Shown: one piece after another, positions 1-11,285 of the stretch
Layout of the letters: every line of letters starts with the position of its first letter
How positions within the stretch are numbered: position 1 is the stretch's first letter
NCBI GenBank assembly: GCA_016758965.1
Contig: JAEPRB010000235.1
Span: forward strand, 1-61,856
Source: Circinella minor
Lineage: Eukaryota > Mucoromycota > Mucoromycetes > Mucorales > Lichtheimiaceae
Direction: 5' to 3'
DNA length: 61,856 nucleotides
Translations under genes and position numbers: made by a program
The notes under the pieces: generated by a model
Told to the model about the DNA's origin: nothing
What the model saw: only the letters and a program-made list of their open reading frames with translations
The model's database searches: none

Positions 1-478
1 CCCGCTTACGATAAATATAATCCCGCCTATGAAAAAAGGCTGGCCTTGACTACGAAAAATTTATTCTCTTACTATGAAAAATTATTCTCCTGTATCTGGA
101 AAATTTTCCTCCCTTCGGTGGAAATTAGCGCAAGATCCTGTATAACGACCCTAACATGCCCTCTCTATGTTGTCCCCGTAGTCTGACTTTTGCTGCGCCC
201 ATAGTAATTCTCAACTAAAGGGTAGAAGAACAGACTTCATTACAGTAGTTAGCAATGTTCTAAAAAGAAAAATAAACAAATGATTCCAGGGGTAATGATC
301 CATTGGAATAAATTATACAAGAGACAATCTTCCCGGAATTTGAACTTTTACTGCATTTAGCTCGCTCGGCGAAAATACTCATTAACCCCCTACATATCCA
401 TGTTGCTTATACTCTACTAAATAGTAGATTTCTAAACATGCACGAAAAATAAAATAAATAAATAACAGGAGGACATTT

Positions 479-484
479 TATAAA
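479..484 (+). promoter_or_regulatory. TATA box of secreted-peptide gene A
   Basis: TATAAA lies about 66-71 bases before the start codon at 550. Genes B and C have a TATATTA at the same distance from their start codons. The leaders between TATA and ATG are also alike: a pyrimidine-rich stretch containing ACATCTT, then a short A/C-rich run ending in CATCATG. The shared spacing and leader support a common core promoter. No transcription start was measured. Confidence 0.6.
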
Positions 485-549
485 GGGAACATTTTCTATT
501 ATTATCAAATCAACTACATCTTCTTTTCATTCAGGAATAAACCATCATC

Positions 550-3329
550 ATGAAATATTCTACTACTATTTTACTTTCCTGTATTTTGGTCCTTTCCGCA
601 GCATACTCCGGTATTGCTCAACAAACAACTGGTAACTCTGGAATCGATGATAGTAGTGCCAGTATTGGAAATGGTGGTAGGTTACAATATAATAAAGTGG
701 AGTTTACTGTTTTTTATATAAATGAAAAGACCAAATACTAATATAATTCACTGTAAAAATTATAACATGACTTCTATTATACTTTAAAATCAAATGTGTT
801 GATTATCAATAGAAAGTACGTATATTAAAAAAATAATAATATGGTGGGGTTAATGTTTGTTATTTAATAAAACGAACTAAATACTAACAGAATTCAATCT
901 AAAAATTATAAATGACATTTTTATTACTTCAAAACCAATTGTGTGTCACCTATTAATATAGCTAGTAAGTTACAAAATAACAAAGTGGAGTGAAATGTTT
1001 TTTTTTAGCAGAAGAACAAAAGAAAATACTAACAGAATTCATTGAAAAAACTATAAATGATATCCATTACTTCAAAACGAAATACATTGATTATTAATAG
1101 ATCGTAAGTTGAAAAATAAGGGAGTGGAGTTAACGCTTCTTCTAATGGCCAAAAAAAAAAAATAAGTAATAAATACTAACATAATTCAATGTAAAAATTG
1201 ATAAATACCATGCGTTACTTTAAATATCAAATGTGTGGATTATTACGTAACAGCTAGTAAGTTTAAAAATAAAAGGGAGTGGAGTTACCATTTGTTATAA
1301 TGAAACGAAAAGGAGTAAATACTAACAGCAGGGTTCAATGCAAATATTTACAAATGACATCTAATATCACTATACTTTAAAATCAAATGTATGGTTTATT
1401 AATAGATGGTGAGTTAAAAAAATAAGGAAAGAAGAGCTAATGTTTCTTATAATGCTAGAACAAAAAACAAATACTAATAGAATTTATTGTGAAAATTGTA
1501 AATGGCATCCATTACTTCAAAACGAAATATCTGGACTATCAAAATAGTTAGTAAGTTATCATATAACAAACTGCCGTTAGCGTCTTTTTTTATACGAATG
1601 TATCGAAACCAAAAACAACAACACCAAATACTAACCGAATTCATTGTAAAAATTATATATGACATCCATTACTCTAAAATCGTTATGTGTGAATTATTAA
1701 TAGAAAGTAAGTTAAAGAAAATAATAGAAGGAGGTTAATGTTTTTTTTATAATACATAGCAGAAGAACAAAGAATAAATACTAACAGAATTCAACATTGT
1801 AAAAATTATAAATGATGTCTGTTACTTTAAAACACAATGTGTGGATTATGGATAATAGATTGTAAGTCAAAAAAATAAAATAAAAATGAAACAAAAAGAA
1901 ACAAATTAATATTAACAAAATCCATGGTAAAAAAAATAACAACATCAATAACATCTATCACTTTAAAACCAAATGTGTGGATTATTTATAGTTAGTAAGC
2001 TACAAAATAAGTGAGGGGATTCAACGTTTTTTATAAAGACCAAAAAAAGAACAAGTACTAACTGAATTCATTGTAAATAAATAAATAAAAAAAAACATCA
2101 TATTACTTCAATAGTTGGTAAGTTGCAAAATAAGAGCGGCGAAGTTAACGTTTTTTTGTAATGGAACAATACTAAAAAAAAATACTAACAAAATCCATGG
2201 TAAAATAAAATAAAAATAAACCATATAAATGACACCTAATTACTTTAAAACAAAACGTGTGGATTATTAATAGCCTGTAAGTTAAAAAAAAAGAAGAGAT
2301 TTATAATGAAACAAAAAGGAACAAATATTAACAGAATTCAATGTAAAAATTATCAATGGCACCCGTTATTTTCAATCAAATGCGTGAATTATTAATAGCT
2401 CGTAAGTTATAAAATAAAGAAGAGTTTTTTTTATAAAGACAGAGAAATGAAACAAGTACTAACAGAATTCAATATAAAAAATTGGTAACTAATATCGCTT
2501 AATTCAAAACCAAATGTGTGGATTATTATTAATAGTCTGTAAGTTGACTTAGTAAATAAGGGAGTGGGTTTAATATGTTTCCTACTACGAGTATAAAGGT
2601 ACAAAAAAAAATATATTAACAGAATTCAATGTAAAAATTATAAATGGGATCTATTGCGTACTTTAAACCAACTATGTGAATTATTAATAGTCAGTAAGTT
2701 ACAAAATAACCAAGTAGAGTTAATACTTTATATAATGGCAGAAAAAAGTAGAACAAATACTAACATAGCTCATTGTATAAAAAATTATCAATGATATCCG
2801 TTACTTTAAAACACAATGCGTGGATTATTGGTAATAGATTGTAAGTTACAAATAATAATAAACAAGTGTATAGAACATTTTTTATAATGAAACAACAAGG
2901 AACAAGAACTAACAAAATCCAATGTGAAAATTATAAATCACACCTATTACTTTAAACCAAATGCGTGGATTATTAATAGCTCGTAAGTTATAAAATAAAG
3001 AAGTCGAGTTAACGTTTTTTATTAGGATACAAAAAAAGAACAGATACTAACTGAATTCATTCTAAAAATTGATAGTTGGTAAGTTAAAGTAAGGGAGTAG
3101 GAGTAATGGACAAAAAGAACAAGTACTAACAAATGGCACCCATTACTTTGAATTAAACCTGTGGATTATTAGCAAGTGGTAAGTTACAAAAAAAAAAGGA
3201 TTGGAGTATATAGCATTTTTATAATAATGGCAAAAATTACTTTGATAGAACTAAAAGATCTCTCTCAAAAAAAAAAGTAAATATGTACTAACAGAGTATA
3301 TTGTAAAAATGATAGATCCCAAAAACTAG
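550..3329 (+). CDS. Secreted-peptide gene A, built from single-codon exons
   Basis: Exon 1 (550-676) encodes a signal peptide, MKYSTTILLSC..., with a likely cleavage after GIA (residue 23). It ends one base into a codon at a GTAGGTTA donor. Then come 18 microexons, 17 of three bases and one of six (3173-3178), each between ...ATAG and GTAAGT. The last exon (3316-3329) ends in TAG. Joined, they give a stop-free frame of 65 residues. The microexon part starts ETNPNVKNFIASLF and the protein ends ASDPKN. Exon 1 is homologous to exon 1 of genes B and C, and the PKN/SKN ending is shared with C. The function is unknown; secretion is inferred from the signal peptide. The splice structure is inferred from the sequence, and no transcript was available. 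An isoform skipping every microexon would also stay in frame. Confidence 0.85.
677..3315 (+). repeat. Tandem intron array of gene A with 3-nt exons
   Basis: Nineteen introns of about 93-156 bases, except the first and last which are similar in size, repeat the same plan: donor GTAAGTTA, an A-rich stretch, GGAGTTAACG-like and TATAATGGCA-like motifs, branch site TACTAAC, about 70 bases free of AG, then TTAATAG. Microexons (start and bases): 813 AAA, 962 CTA, 1101 ATC, 1254 CTA, 1406 ATG, 1548 TTA, 1704 AAA, 1859 ATT, 1992 TTA, 2115 TTG, 2274 CCT, 2399 CTC, 2536 TCT, 2691 TCA, 2838 ATT, 2980 CTC, 3076 TTG, 3173 CAAGTG. Units before 3076 and 3173 are shortened but keep both splice sites. Confidence 0.85.
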
Positions 3330-6300
3330 AAAGCCGCGCTCATTGAGTTGAAGTCATATAATAAGAACCAAAGGCCAGACTGTTAGACGTAGATAAACGG
3401 GGTGGTAAGGAAAATTAACCGTATCTTATACATCTGATCACTTTTTTTAAGCAACCCTATTAAAGCCATTACAACATTGTTTATTCGATTAAATTTTCCT
3501 GAAATAGTTTTCTTATACTGCGATCCGATGCATTCTGTTTTCCTGTTTATTTTCAAAAAAATAAAACTATTTATACATGGGCTTTTAATTAAATGTAATG
3601 TTTCATTATGTGTAGAAAAATATATAAGTATAGACAATTACGTATATGATTAATAAGTGATGATGCTTAGTTAGACTACTACATATAATTGTATAATAAA
3701 CAATAGAAACACTTTATTGAACAACCTGGTATATGTCGTATATACTTTTACTTGTTAGTAATCACTATATCATATGTTCAAAAATATTATACACGATAAA
3801 AAAAAAATTGTTTTCTGATGGCTGATCGCCTATCTATGAGAAGGTAATCATATTGGACTTTATTTACAAAATATAAAGAAGTCTATTAATATTAATAAAT
3901 TTTGTAAATATACAATATATAGGTCAAAGATAGAGTGAATACAATTCCAGTGGTAATATGATACGCCACGGATGTATTAGAAAGGTTTACGTATGAGTAA
4001 TCTAAAATACATCAAGTTCTTACATAAGATGGTTGAGTTGAATTATATATAAGTCTATTTTATTATATTTTTCCTAGAGTTTTCTTTAAATGTTAAAATG
4101 TACAATTTTTTTTTTAATTAAGGGACATTAAAAACAATTCTTTTCGTAAAAGTAAGCTTTGGCAAATTGTTACTTTTATTCACCCATAAGATATCGATGT
4201 TTTTCTACGTATCTTGAAAAAGTATATGTAACCTTCAATTTTTTTTAAGAAAAACATCATTCATCAAACTAAACGTGAGAACAATTAATCGTAATCGCAA
4301 TTAAATAAGAGAGCTTGCTGCAATTCAACTATCCATCTTGAATACGTATGAAGAAAAGATCATTCATTGGAAATACCAGACCTAGAAAGATATACAATAC
4401 AAAAAATGTGACATAAAACGCGACAAGAACCAAAATGAATCAACAATCAAACCAACCTATTTCTATGACTCTGCAGTGTCAAACAGATTTGTTTATTAGG
4501 AACCACCCTAATAACTAGGAGATCAAAGTTGTTTAACATTCTTCTTTCACAAAGAAAAAAAAAACAGGCCAAACACCCAATCACAGCTGTGTGAAATAAC
4601 AGGTACTATTGCCGATCCTCCGTTGCTTGTTGTACTATGGGACCAACCACTATTATAAATTTAGAATAAATCAATGAATCACTATTTCTTTTAAGACATA
4701 CAAAAAAACACCATACTTACAGCATTACAACAAGACAGATAAACATAACACAATACCGAATGTTAAGCTTTGTCCACGACTAAAAAGAGTTGAAATCTAA
4801 TAATGGAGTGACTAAAAAACCGGAATTATAATGAAAAAAAAAAAAAATTCAACTTGTCAACTACTTTATGCATTAATTCTCCCCAGAAAAATGAAACCAG
4901 AAAGAAAACATCCTGTTGTTTTTGTTTTTGTTTTTTTTCAATATAGAATGTATATATGTCTAGTGGTTTTTCCAAGTAAAGCGTGTTTATAAATAAATCT
5001 GTACGTATCTCATTATTCAAATTTTTTTTTTCAAGAATGAATTATAAAAAAGACAGATATGTTATTATTATTATAATAATGTGGGGTTACAATTAATATA
5101 GTACGTAGGGGTGGTTAATAACTTGAACTTACACACAAACCTAGTGACAATTCTACTTTCAATTTTATTGTTGTTGTTGTTGGCTTGGCAATATATAAGT
5201 AAGAACAATTCAAAAACGTGAAAATCTTTATCATAAAAGTAATTAAAATATACAAAGAGTAAAATAATGAGAGAAACTATGCTTATCTAAAATACGTATA
5301 AATTATCTTTTTGTTTTATTACAAGGATGACAAAGAATAGAGACTATTCATGTAGAGATAATCGTGACATACTTACACTTTATTTGAGCCCAAATTGTTT
5401 TCTCATTTACGTATTGAACCAATCAACATATTCTTCTTCTGCTGTAAAGACTGCCATAATGTCTCGGCTATAACCTTCGTCTTATTCATTCATAGACATG
5501 ATTATTACTGTACGTAGTGACTTGATCAGAATACCGAGTACTTGAAATACGTTTTGCTCATTCATTGATTATACGTATCAGCCGAGTAATTCAATGTGCT
5601 ATAAAAAAGATCCTTACACATTTTGAAGACAGCGATCATCATCTTCTTGTAAAACATTATATGAATTAAATGGCTGTATAACGTATGTGAACATATACAT
5701 ACGTATATATAATAAAAAAAAGTGTTTCAATAGTCCTACGTATAAAAATGGATAAGTAAATATAACCCCCAAGTACATGAAATGACCATATACAGAAACC
5801 GAGAGTTCTTGTAATAATAAATCGCATCCCCATGATTTATTTGTTCAAGAAAGTGAAAGATATTATACGGTTACTCACAGCTTGTCTTTTATCTGTAATA
5901 TCTAATTGAAATAGTTAATTATTAAACGATATGTTAAATTGACTTGATTCAGCATGTACTAAAGCTTGTTCCTGGTATCTATTTTGTGTCCTTGAAATAT
6001 TTTGAGTATGGATAGTGTCTCTTGAGAAATCACACTAAAAATGGTATACTATTTTTTTTTTTTCATAGTAACAAGATTTCTGATGATTCAAAAAGATTGA
6101 TATGATATTTTTTTTTTTTTTTTGGGGAGCAAGTCAACGATAAAGACGATCCTATAATAATGTTAAGGGAAATAGAAGTTGGATGCCCATTACATCAACT
6201 TCAAATAATCCAGGCTAAGAGAATCTGCACACTTAAATTCCAACTCCGGATTTTTTTTTAAAACAAAAAAACTCGTTCCCCCAATTTATAATTTTTTTTT

Positions 6301-6336
6301 TTTCGGTTCATTTTTATCCCCTAACATTCTTATTCC
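3330..6336. other. Gene-poor spacer
   Basis: AT-rich sequence with homopolymer runs downstream of gene A and upstream of UPF3. No convincing coding exon, RNA gene or repeat family was seen. The few open frames here are short and lack recognisable protein sequence. Confidence 0.6.
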
Positions 6337-8026
6337 ATGTCGACATTAGAGACAACTACGACAACAACAACAACAACAACAACAACTTCTCCATCAGGAG
6401 TAGGAGGAAATAAAGGAAAACAACTAAAACAACCTAAACAGTCAAAAGAATCAAGTACGACTCTTACTGATAAACAAAAAGAAAAAGCAGCACTTGCTAA
6501 AGCTAAAAAGAAAAAGAAAGAAAAAGCAAAAAAGAAAGCGAAACGAGCTAAAAAGAATGTACTTAAAACAAAAATTGTTGTACGTCGATTACCACCTAAT
6601 TTACCCGAAGAAGCATTTATGAATGCTTGTAAACGTTGGATAGGTGACGATGTCGTTGATTATAAATTCTATGTCCCTGGCAAACTTAGTCAAAGGTAAA
6701 TAATAATTTTTTTTTTTTTTTGGATTTGGTTTTTTTATCAACTTAAAAAAGATAGTAGAAGGAAGTTGTTTTTTTTTTGAAAGGTTATTGAACAACACTA
6801 ATTGATGTATATAGTAAAGGAAAAGAAAATGTATTTTCGCGCGCTTATTTCCATATGAAATCGATGGATGCCGTAGTTGCATTTCATCAAGGATTTGATG
6901 GTCATATTTTTCTTGATAGTAAAGGTAACGGACTCTTATTATTATTAGCGATATCCATTTATTTAATGAAACACATTTTTTCTTTTTTATCTCTTATATA
7001 TAAATATAAAAAATTAAAATAGGAACGGAAAGTCGTGCAGTAGTTGAATTCGCTCCATTTCAAAAACTACCTAAAGAACATAAAAATCCAGATACACGTG
7101 AAGGAACTATTGATGAAGGTTAATATCTTAAAAAAAATAAAATAAAAGGGGAGTGATCTTGATGTTTACTTTTCAGGTGGAAATAACTCATACACATATA
7201 CATATATTATTATTATTATTATTATTATTTTAGATTCGGATTATTTGAAATTTGTTGAATCTCTTAAAGCTGAGGAGAATAAATCCAATGAATCAAAAGA
7301 ATTGGGTAGTGATATAGGAGGAACTCAATTAGAAAGGTTGGAAAATAGACTTGCACTTGTTACAGGTAAATAAATTATCAATTGACAAGAAATATGAATA
7401 ATTATTAATAAAACCTTGATTCATTAGCACAAACATTGGCAGCAGAACAAGCAAATAAACCAAAAACTACACCATTACTTGATCATCTTCGAGCACAAAA
7501 AGCAGCTCAAGCAGCAGCTAAAGCGAAAGCTCAAGCAGCTAAAGCAGCTAAAAAGAAAGCAGCTAAAGAAAAAGCAAAGAAAGCAAAAGATAAAGCAGTA
7601 GCATCATCATCATCCCCTTCTACTACTACAAACAACAATAATACAACTACAACAGAAGGAGGAGAAGCAGTATCAACAACAACAACAACAACAACAACAA
7701 AGAAAGCACCACATCGCAATAAAAAAAAGAAAGATCAAGATAAAAAAGAAAAAGAAGCGAATAATAATAATAATGATAATAATAATGGCAAAGGAACGAA
7801 TAAAGAATCGAATAATAATAATAATAATAATAATAAACCGAAATCGAAATCAGATAAACCAAAGAAACCTAAACCAAATAAAAAGGATGGAAATAAAGAA
7901 TCCAAGAATAAACAACGAAATGAACAAGGTAAACAACCCGTTGTTCAAATTCTTGGACGTGGTAATAAAGAAACGAAAACTTCACCATCATCTTCAAATC
8001 AACAACAACAACAACGTATTGGTTGA
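6337..8026 (+). CDS. UPF3: UPF3-like nonsense-mediated decay factor
   Basis: Five exons: 6337-6695, 6815-6924, 7023-7118, 7234-7365, 7428-8026, giving 431 residues. After a Thr-rich and Lys-rich N-terminus comes the Smg4/UPF3 domain: KIVVRRLPPNLPEEAF, then SRAYFHMKSMDAVVAF and AVVEFAPFQKLPK followed by DTREGTIDE, all family hallmarks. The C-terminal exon is low-complexity: Ala/Lys-rich, then Thr, Asn, Lys and Gln repeats. UPF3 bridges exon-junction marks and UPF2/UPF1 to trigger decay of transcripts with premature stops. It is a single gene on the + strand, well separated from its neighbours. The first in-frame ATG was chosen. The low-complexity tail is longer and more biased than the conserved core. 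Confidence 0.92.
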
Positions 8027-9866
8027 AAAGGATAAGATAAAATATATGACATTTAAAAAAAAAAGGATTTGTTGAATCTTTTTTAAATCCTTACAATCTA
8101 AACTAAAATGTGACATATAAAAAAAAAAAAGAAGACATACTATGAACTTTTTCTTCTTCATTGTCTATAAATTTTTTTTTATATATATTTATATATACCA
8201 TTGTATATATAAATATACACACATACACATTTTTGTCCCTTTGGTCCCTTTCCTTCTCCTCTTTCATCATCAATTCATATTTTATGGACTTGTCTTGGTA
8301 AAAATTATTCTTTCTTTTGTTATATAATAATATATGAAAACGTGAATAAATTTTTCTTCTTTCTCCGCAAGTCGGTTGCATAAAATACATGACCCTTTTT
8401 AAACTACTAAACTATTAAACGAACGGCTAAGGGGAAAGACTGAATGATTTAGTATTATATAATTTTTAATCCAATGAAAAAGTATTGGTATAACATATAT
8501 GATGGGGATCGATTTGGTTACTTGATGATATAAAAGTTGTGAGTAAATATCATAATTTAAATATAGATATAATTTTGGCACAGACTTTAATTACTATGGT
8601 GCATTCCATCATTTTCAATAGCCAATTTTTTTTTATGCAACTTGTATTTTGAACAATGTAAAATCCAAGAATCGTGCTTTTTGACATTAAAAGAACAAAA
8701 ATTATAGTTTTTACTTTTTCAATCTTACGTAATAAAGAACAAAAAAATCCTAAGTTTATAGCTTTTGATCAACTTGAGTAGAGAAGAAAACATGCCACTA
8801 TGGGACGGGGAGTCGAACAAAGATATTTAAATAGTATATTATATACAGATGAGTGTAACAGAATAATTAAAGGTATCAATCCTATTTTAGGAGAACATAT
8901 AAACTTATTGTTTTGACCATATATTGTAAAAAAAAAAATGGATACGTAGTAGATTTTGTAAAAATGGATTCAACTGTCATGATTATTTTCATTGTGTGCA
9001 AGCATGGCTTCCGAGAACAAAAAAAAAAATACACTATAAGAAGGAATCAAAGATAATGGTATAATGTAAATCCTAAATTCCACTCCGAGTGCAATGAATT
9101 GTGACTATATAATACTGTAAGTATATGAATCTTTAGAGAAGTGAATTTAAACATGAAGCTCAATAGAGTATCACCTGACAAAGATACTCTAATAGAGATT
9201 CATTATTATTATAAACATACATGATGTTATAGGTATCGGAATGTATAGCTAGATTATGTATTGACACAAAACGGATCAGAAGTGGTATGTACATGTCGTG
9301 TTTTTATCAAGAAAGTATTACAATCACATAGAAGAATCGGTATATATATAATCGATATTTTTTTGTTTTCTATTAAATAATAAAACAGGGTTTAAGATGA
9401 AATGCACCATATTCAAGACGTTTTTTTTTTTTTTTTACCATCACATGTGTAAACTTGGAAGATAGAATGGTGTGAGAGTGTTTATCTGTATATTTTTATA
9501 TCTATCTTAGTTTGATCAATTTACAGTATATTTATTGTCAAAGAACTAAAATGGTATATGAAAACCAAGTGACAAATTGTTGTAAACCACCAACAAATTA
9601 TTAGTTACCATGCGACACTGTGATATTATATATCAATAAGCAAAAGTAACCCCCCCCCACCGAAGGCGCAAAGTTTTTATAATTCGTCTCATGCTTCAAA
9701 TTGATAATGGTTCTACATGAAATTATTCAACGCCAAGATGAAAAAAAAAATGTCCAAGCTTCATACAACACAAGTGATGGATTATTTACGTAATCTCGAA
9801 ACCATGACAAAACATAATATCAATGGTTGAATGAGATTAACTCAGTTGTCAGACCTTCCTGTAGTT

Positions 9867-9894
9867 CCTCCCCCTCCGCGGGGGGTGGGGGAGG
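9867..9894. repeat. GC-rich perfect-arm hairpin / G-run
   Basis: CCTCCCCC and GGGGGAGG face each other across a short GC-rich centre, in otherwise AT-rich DNA. The + strand also carries consecutive G runs (GGGGGG, GGGGG) that could form a quadruplex. It may be the core of a degraded foldback element. Function unknown. Confidence 0.5.
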
Positions 9895-10469
9895 GTGTTA
9901 AGTCTGCTTAAGAACAAATAACTGTTACTATTTCATTTTTACCATTTTTCCTTTTTCAAATTTCTTAAAAATATCTATGAACAACACCAATTAGCTTCAT
10001 TGCTTGAATATGGGTATAACGTCCAACTTTATATTAAGGTCATTTAAGAGGTTTTTGATAATTCTTCAGCAACCAATACCATGACAAACATCAACCATGA
10101 AAAAACAAAAAAAAAAAACTCATCTTCTTATTTATTATATATTTAAACAATAATAGTAATAATAGCTAAATCTAGTTCTTTGTTATTTATGGCCACAGGA
10201 AAACAAGAAAATTTTGTGATACGTAAGGAAAATGGTGAAGATATATTGAAGCGAGAGAGAAAGAGAGCTACGTGAATAAAAAGGTGACAGTAATAAAAAT
10301 AAAATGTTAAATGTATAAACTAATTTTTTTTTTTTCACTTTGTTGTATATTAAAAAGAAAGACCCTGACGTAGTAGAAATGCGCCCAAAAGTTTTATAGA
10401 AACTTTTTTTTTTTACTCCGCAAATTTCCTTAAAATGAAAGGGGTGTGTATGTTGCGTTTTTTGAAATA

Positions 10470-10515
10470 AAAAAAAAAAAAAAGAGAGAGAAAGAGAGAG
10501 AGAGAGAGAAGGGGT
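10470..10515 (+). promoter_or_regulatory. Purine (A/GA) tract upstream of SEC24
   Basis: A run of A followed by repeated GA dinucleotides ends about 110 bases before the SEC24 start codon, followed by several poly-T runs. Such tracts often sit in nucleosome-depleted fungal promoters. This is an inference from composition and position only. Confidence 0.35.
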
Positions 10516-10628
10516 GGGGGACGTAGGAACACGTTTTTTTTTTTTCTTGGTTTCTAATTCTTTTTTTTCGATCGCGAACTTTTTTTTTTTTTTTTCAAAA
10601 ATAAAAACTAGAAATAAAAAAAAAAGTA

Positions 10629-10937
10629 ATGAATACTGATCAAAGACCCCCTATGGGAGTACCTACAGGTCCACAAACTAATCAAGGCATGAGACCTATA
10701 GTTCCCGGTCAAAGACCTCCCATGAATGTTGGAAGACCGGGAATAATGCCCAATCCAGTTATTACAGGTATTGCATAATTTTAAAACTCTCTCTCTCAAA
10801 AAAAAAACACGAAAAAATAAAATAAAAGATGAAATAAGAATTCACTCTTTTTTATGTATATATATATATATAAACAGGTGCTCCACCTCGACCTGCTTAT
10901 GGTATGCCAATGCGACCTCAGCGTCCACCACCACCTC

Positions 10938-10972
<35 letters not shown>

Positions 10973-11243
10973 CCGAATAATGTTAATAATCTGGTGACAC
11001 CCATGCAAAATATGCATTTACAACGACCTCCACAACAACCACAACAACAGCGTCCAATGTCTCCACAACAACGACCATTGTCATCTCCTCAACAACAAAG
11101 ACCACCTTTCCCACCTCAACAACAACAACAACAACAACCACAACCACAACCACAATTTGTTCAACAACAACAACCTTTGGCACAGGTAAAAATAATAATA
11201 ATATGAGAGAGTAAAAGTATTTTTTTTTTTAAAAAAAAAGAAA

Positions 11244-11285
<42 letters not shown>

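Larger units (their letters stand above)
8027..10628. other. Intergenic region upstream of SEC24
   Basis: No gene recognised over about 2.6 kb. It contains the GC-rich hairpin at 9867-9894 and a purine tract at about 10470-10510 near the SEC24 start. The rest is AT-rich with homopolymers. Confidence 0.6.

Noticed and set aside
1502..1738. Open frame across array A units (and similar ones such as 28110-28310 and 39784-39984 in arrays B and C)
   Set aside because: They run through intron units on arbitrary frames, end at chance stops and share no conserved protein sequence.
882..2760. Exons of about 68 bases starting at the AG inside TACTAACAG
   Set aside because: That AG is only two bases from the branch adenosine, and the consensus segment has stops in all three frames.
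677..3315. Plain AT-rich minisatellite or CRISPR-like direct repeats
   Set aside because: Every unit carries donor, branch site and acceptor in the same order, and the triplets between acceptor and donor give an open frame in three loci. The variable part is 3 bases, not a spacer.
8791..8830. Possible tRNA (GGGGAGTCGAAC resembles a T arm)
   Set aside because: No matching T stem, anticodon arm or acceptor stem could be paired around it.
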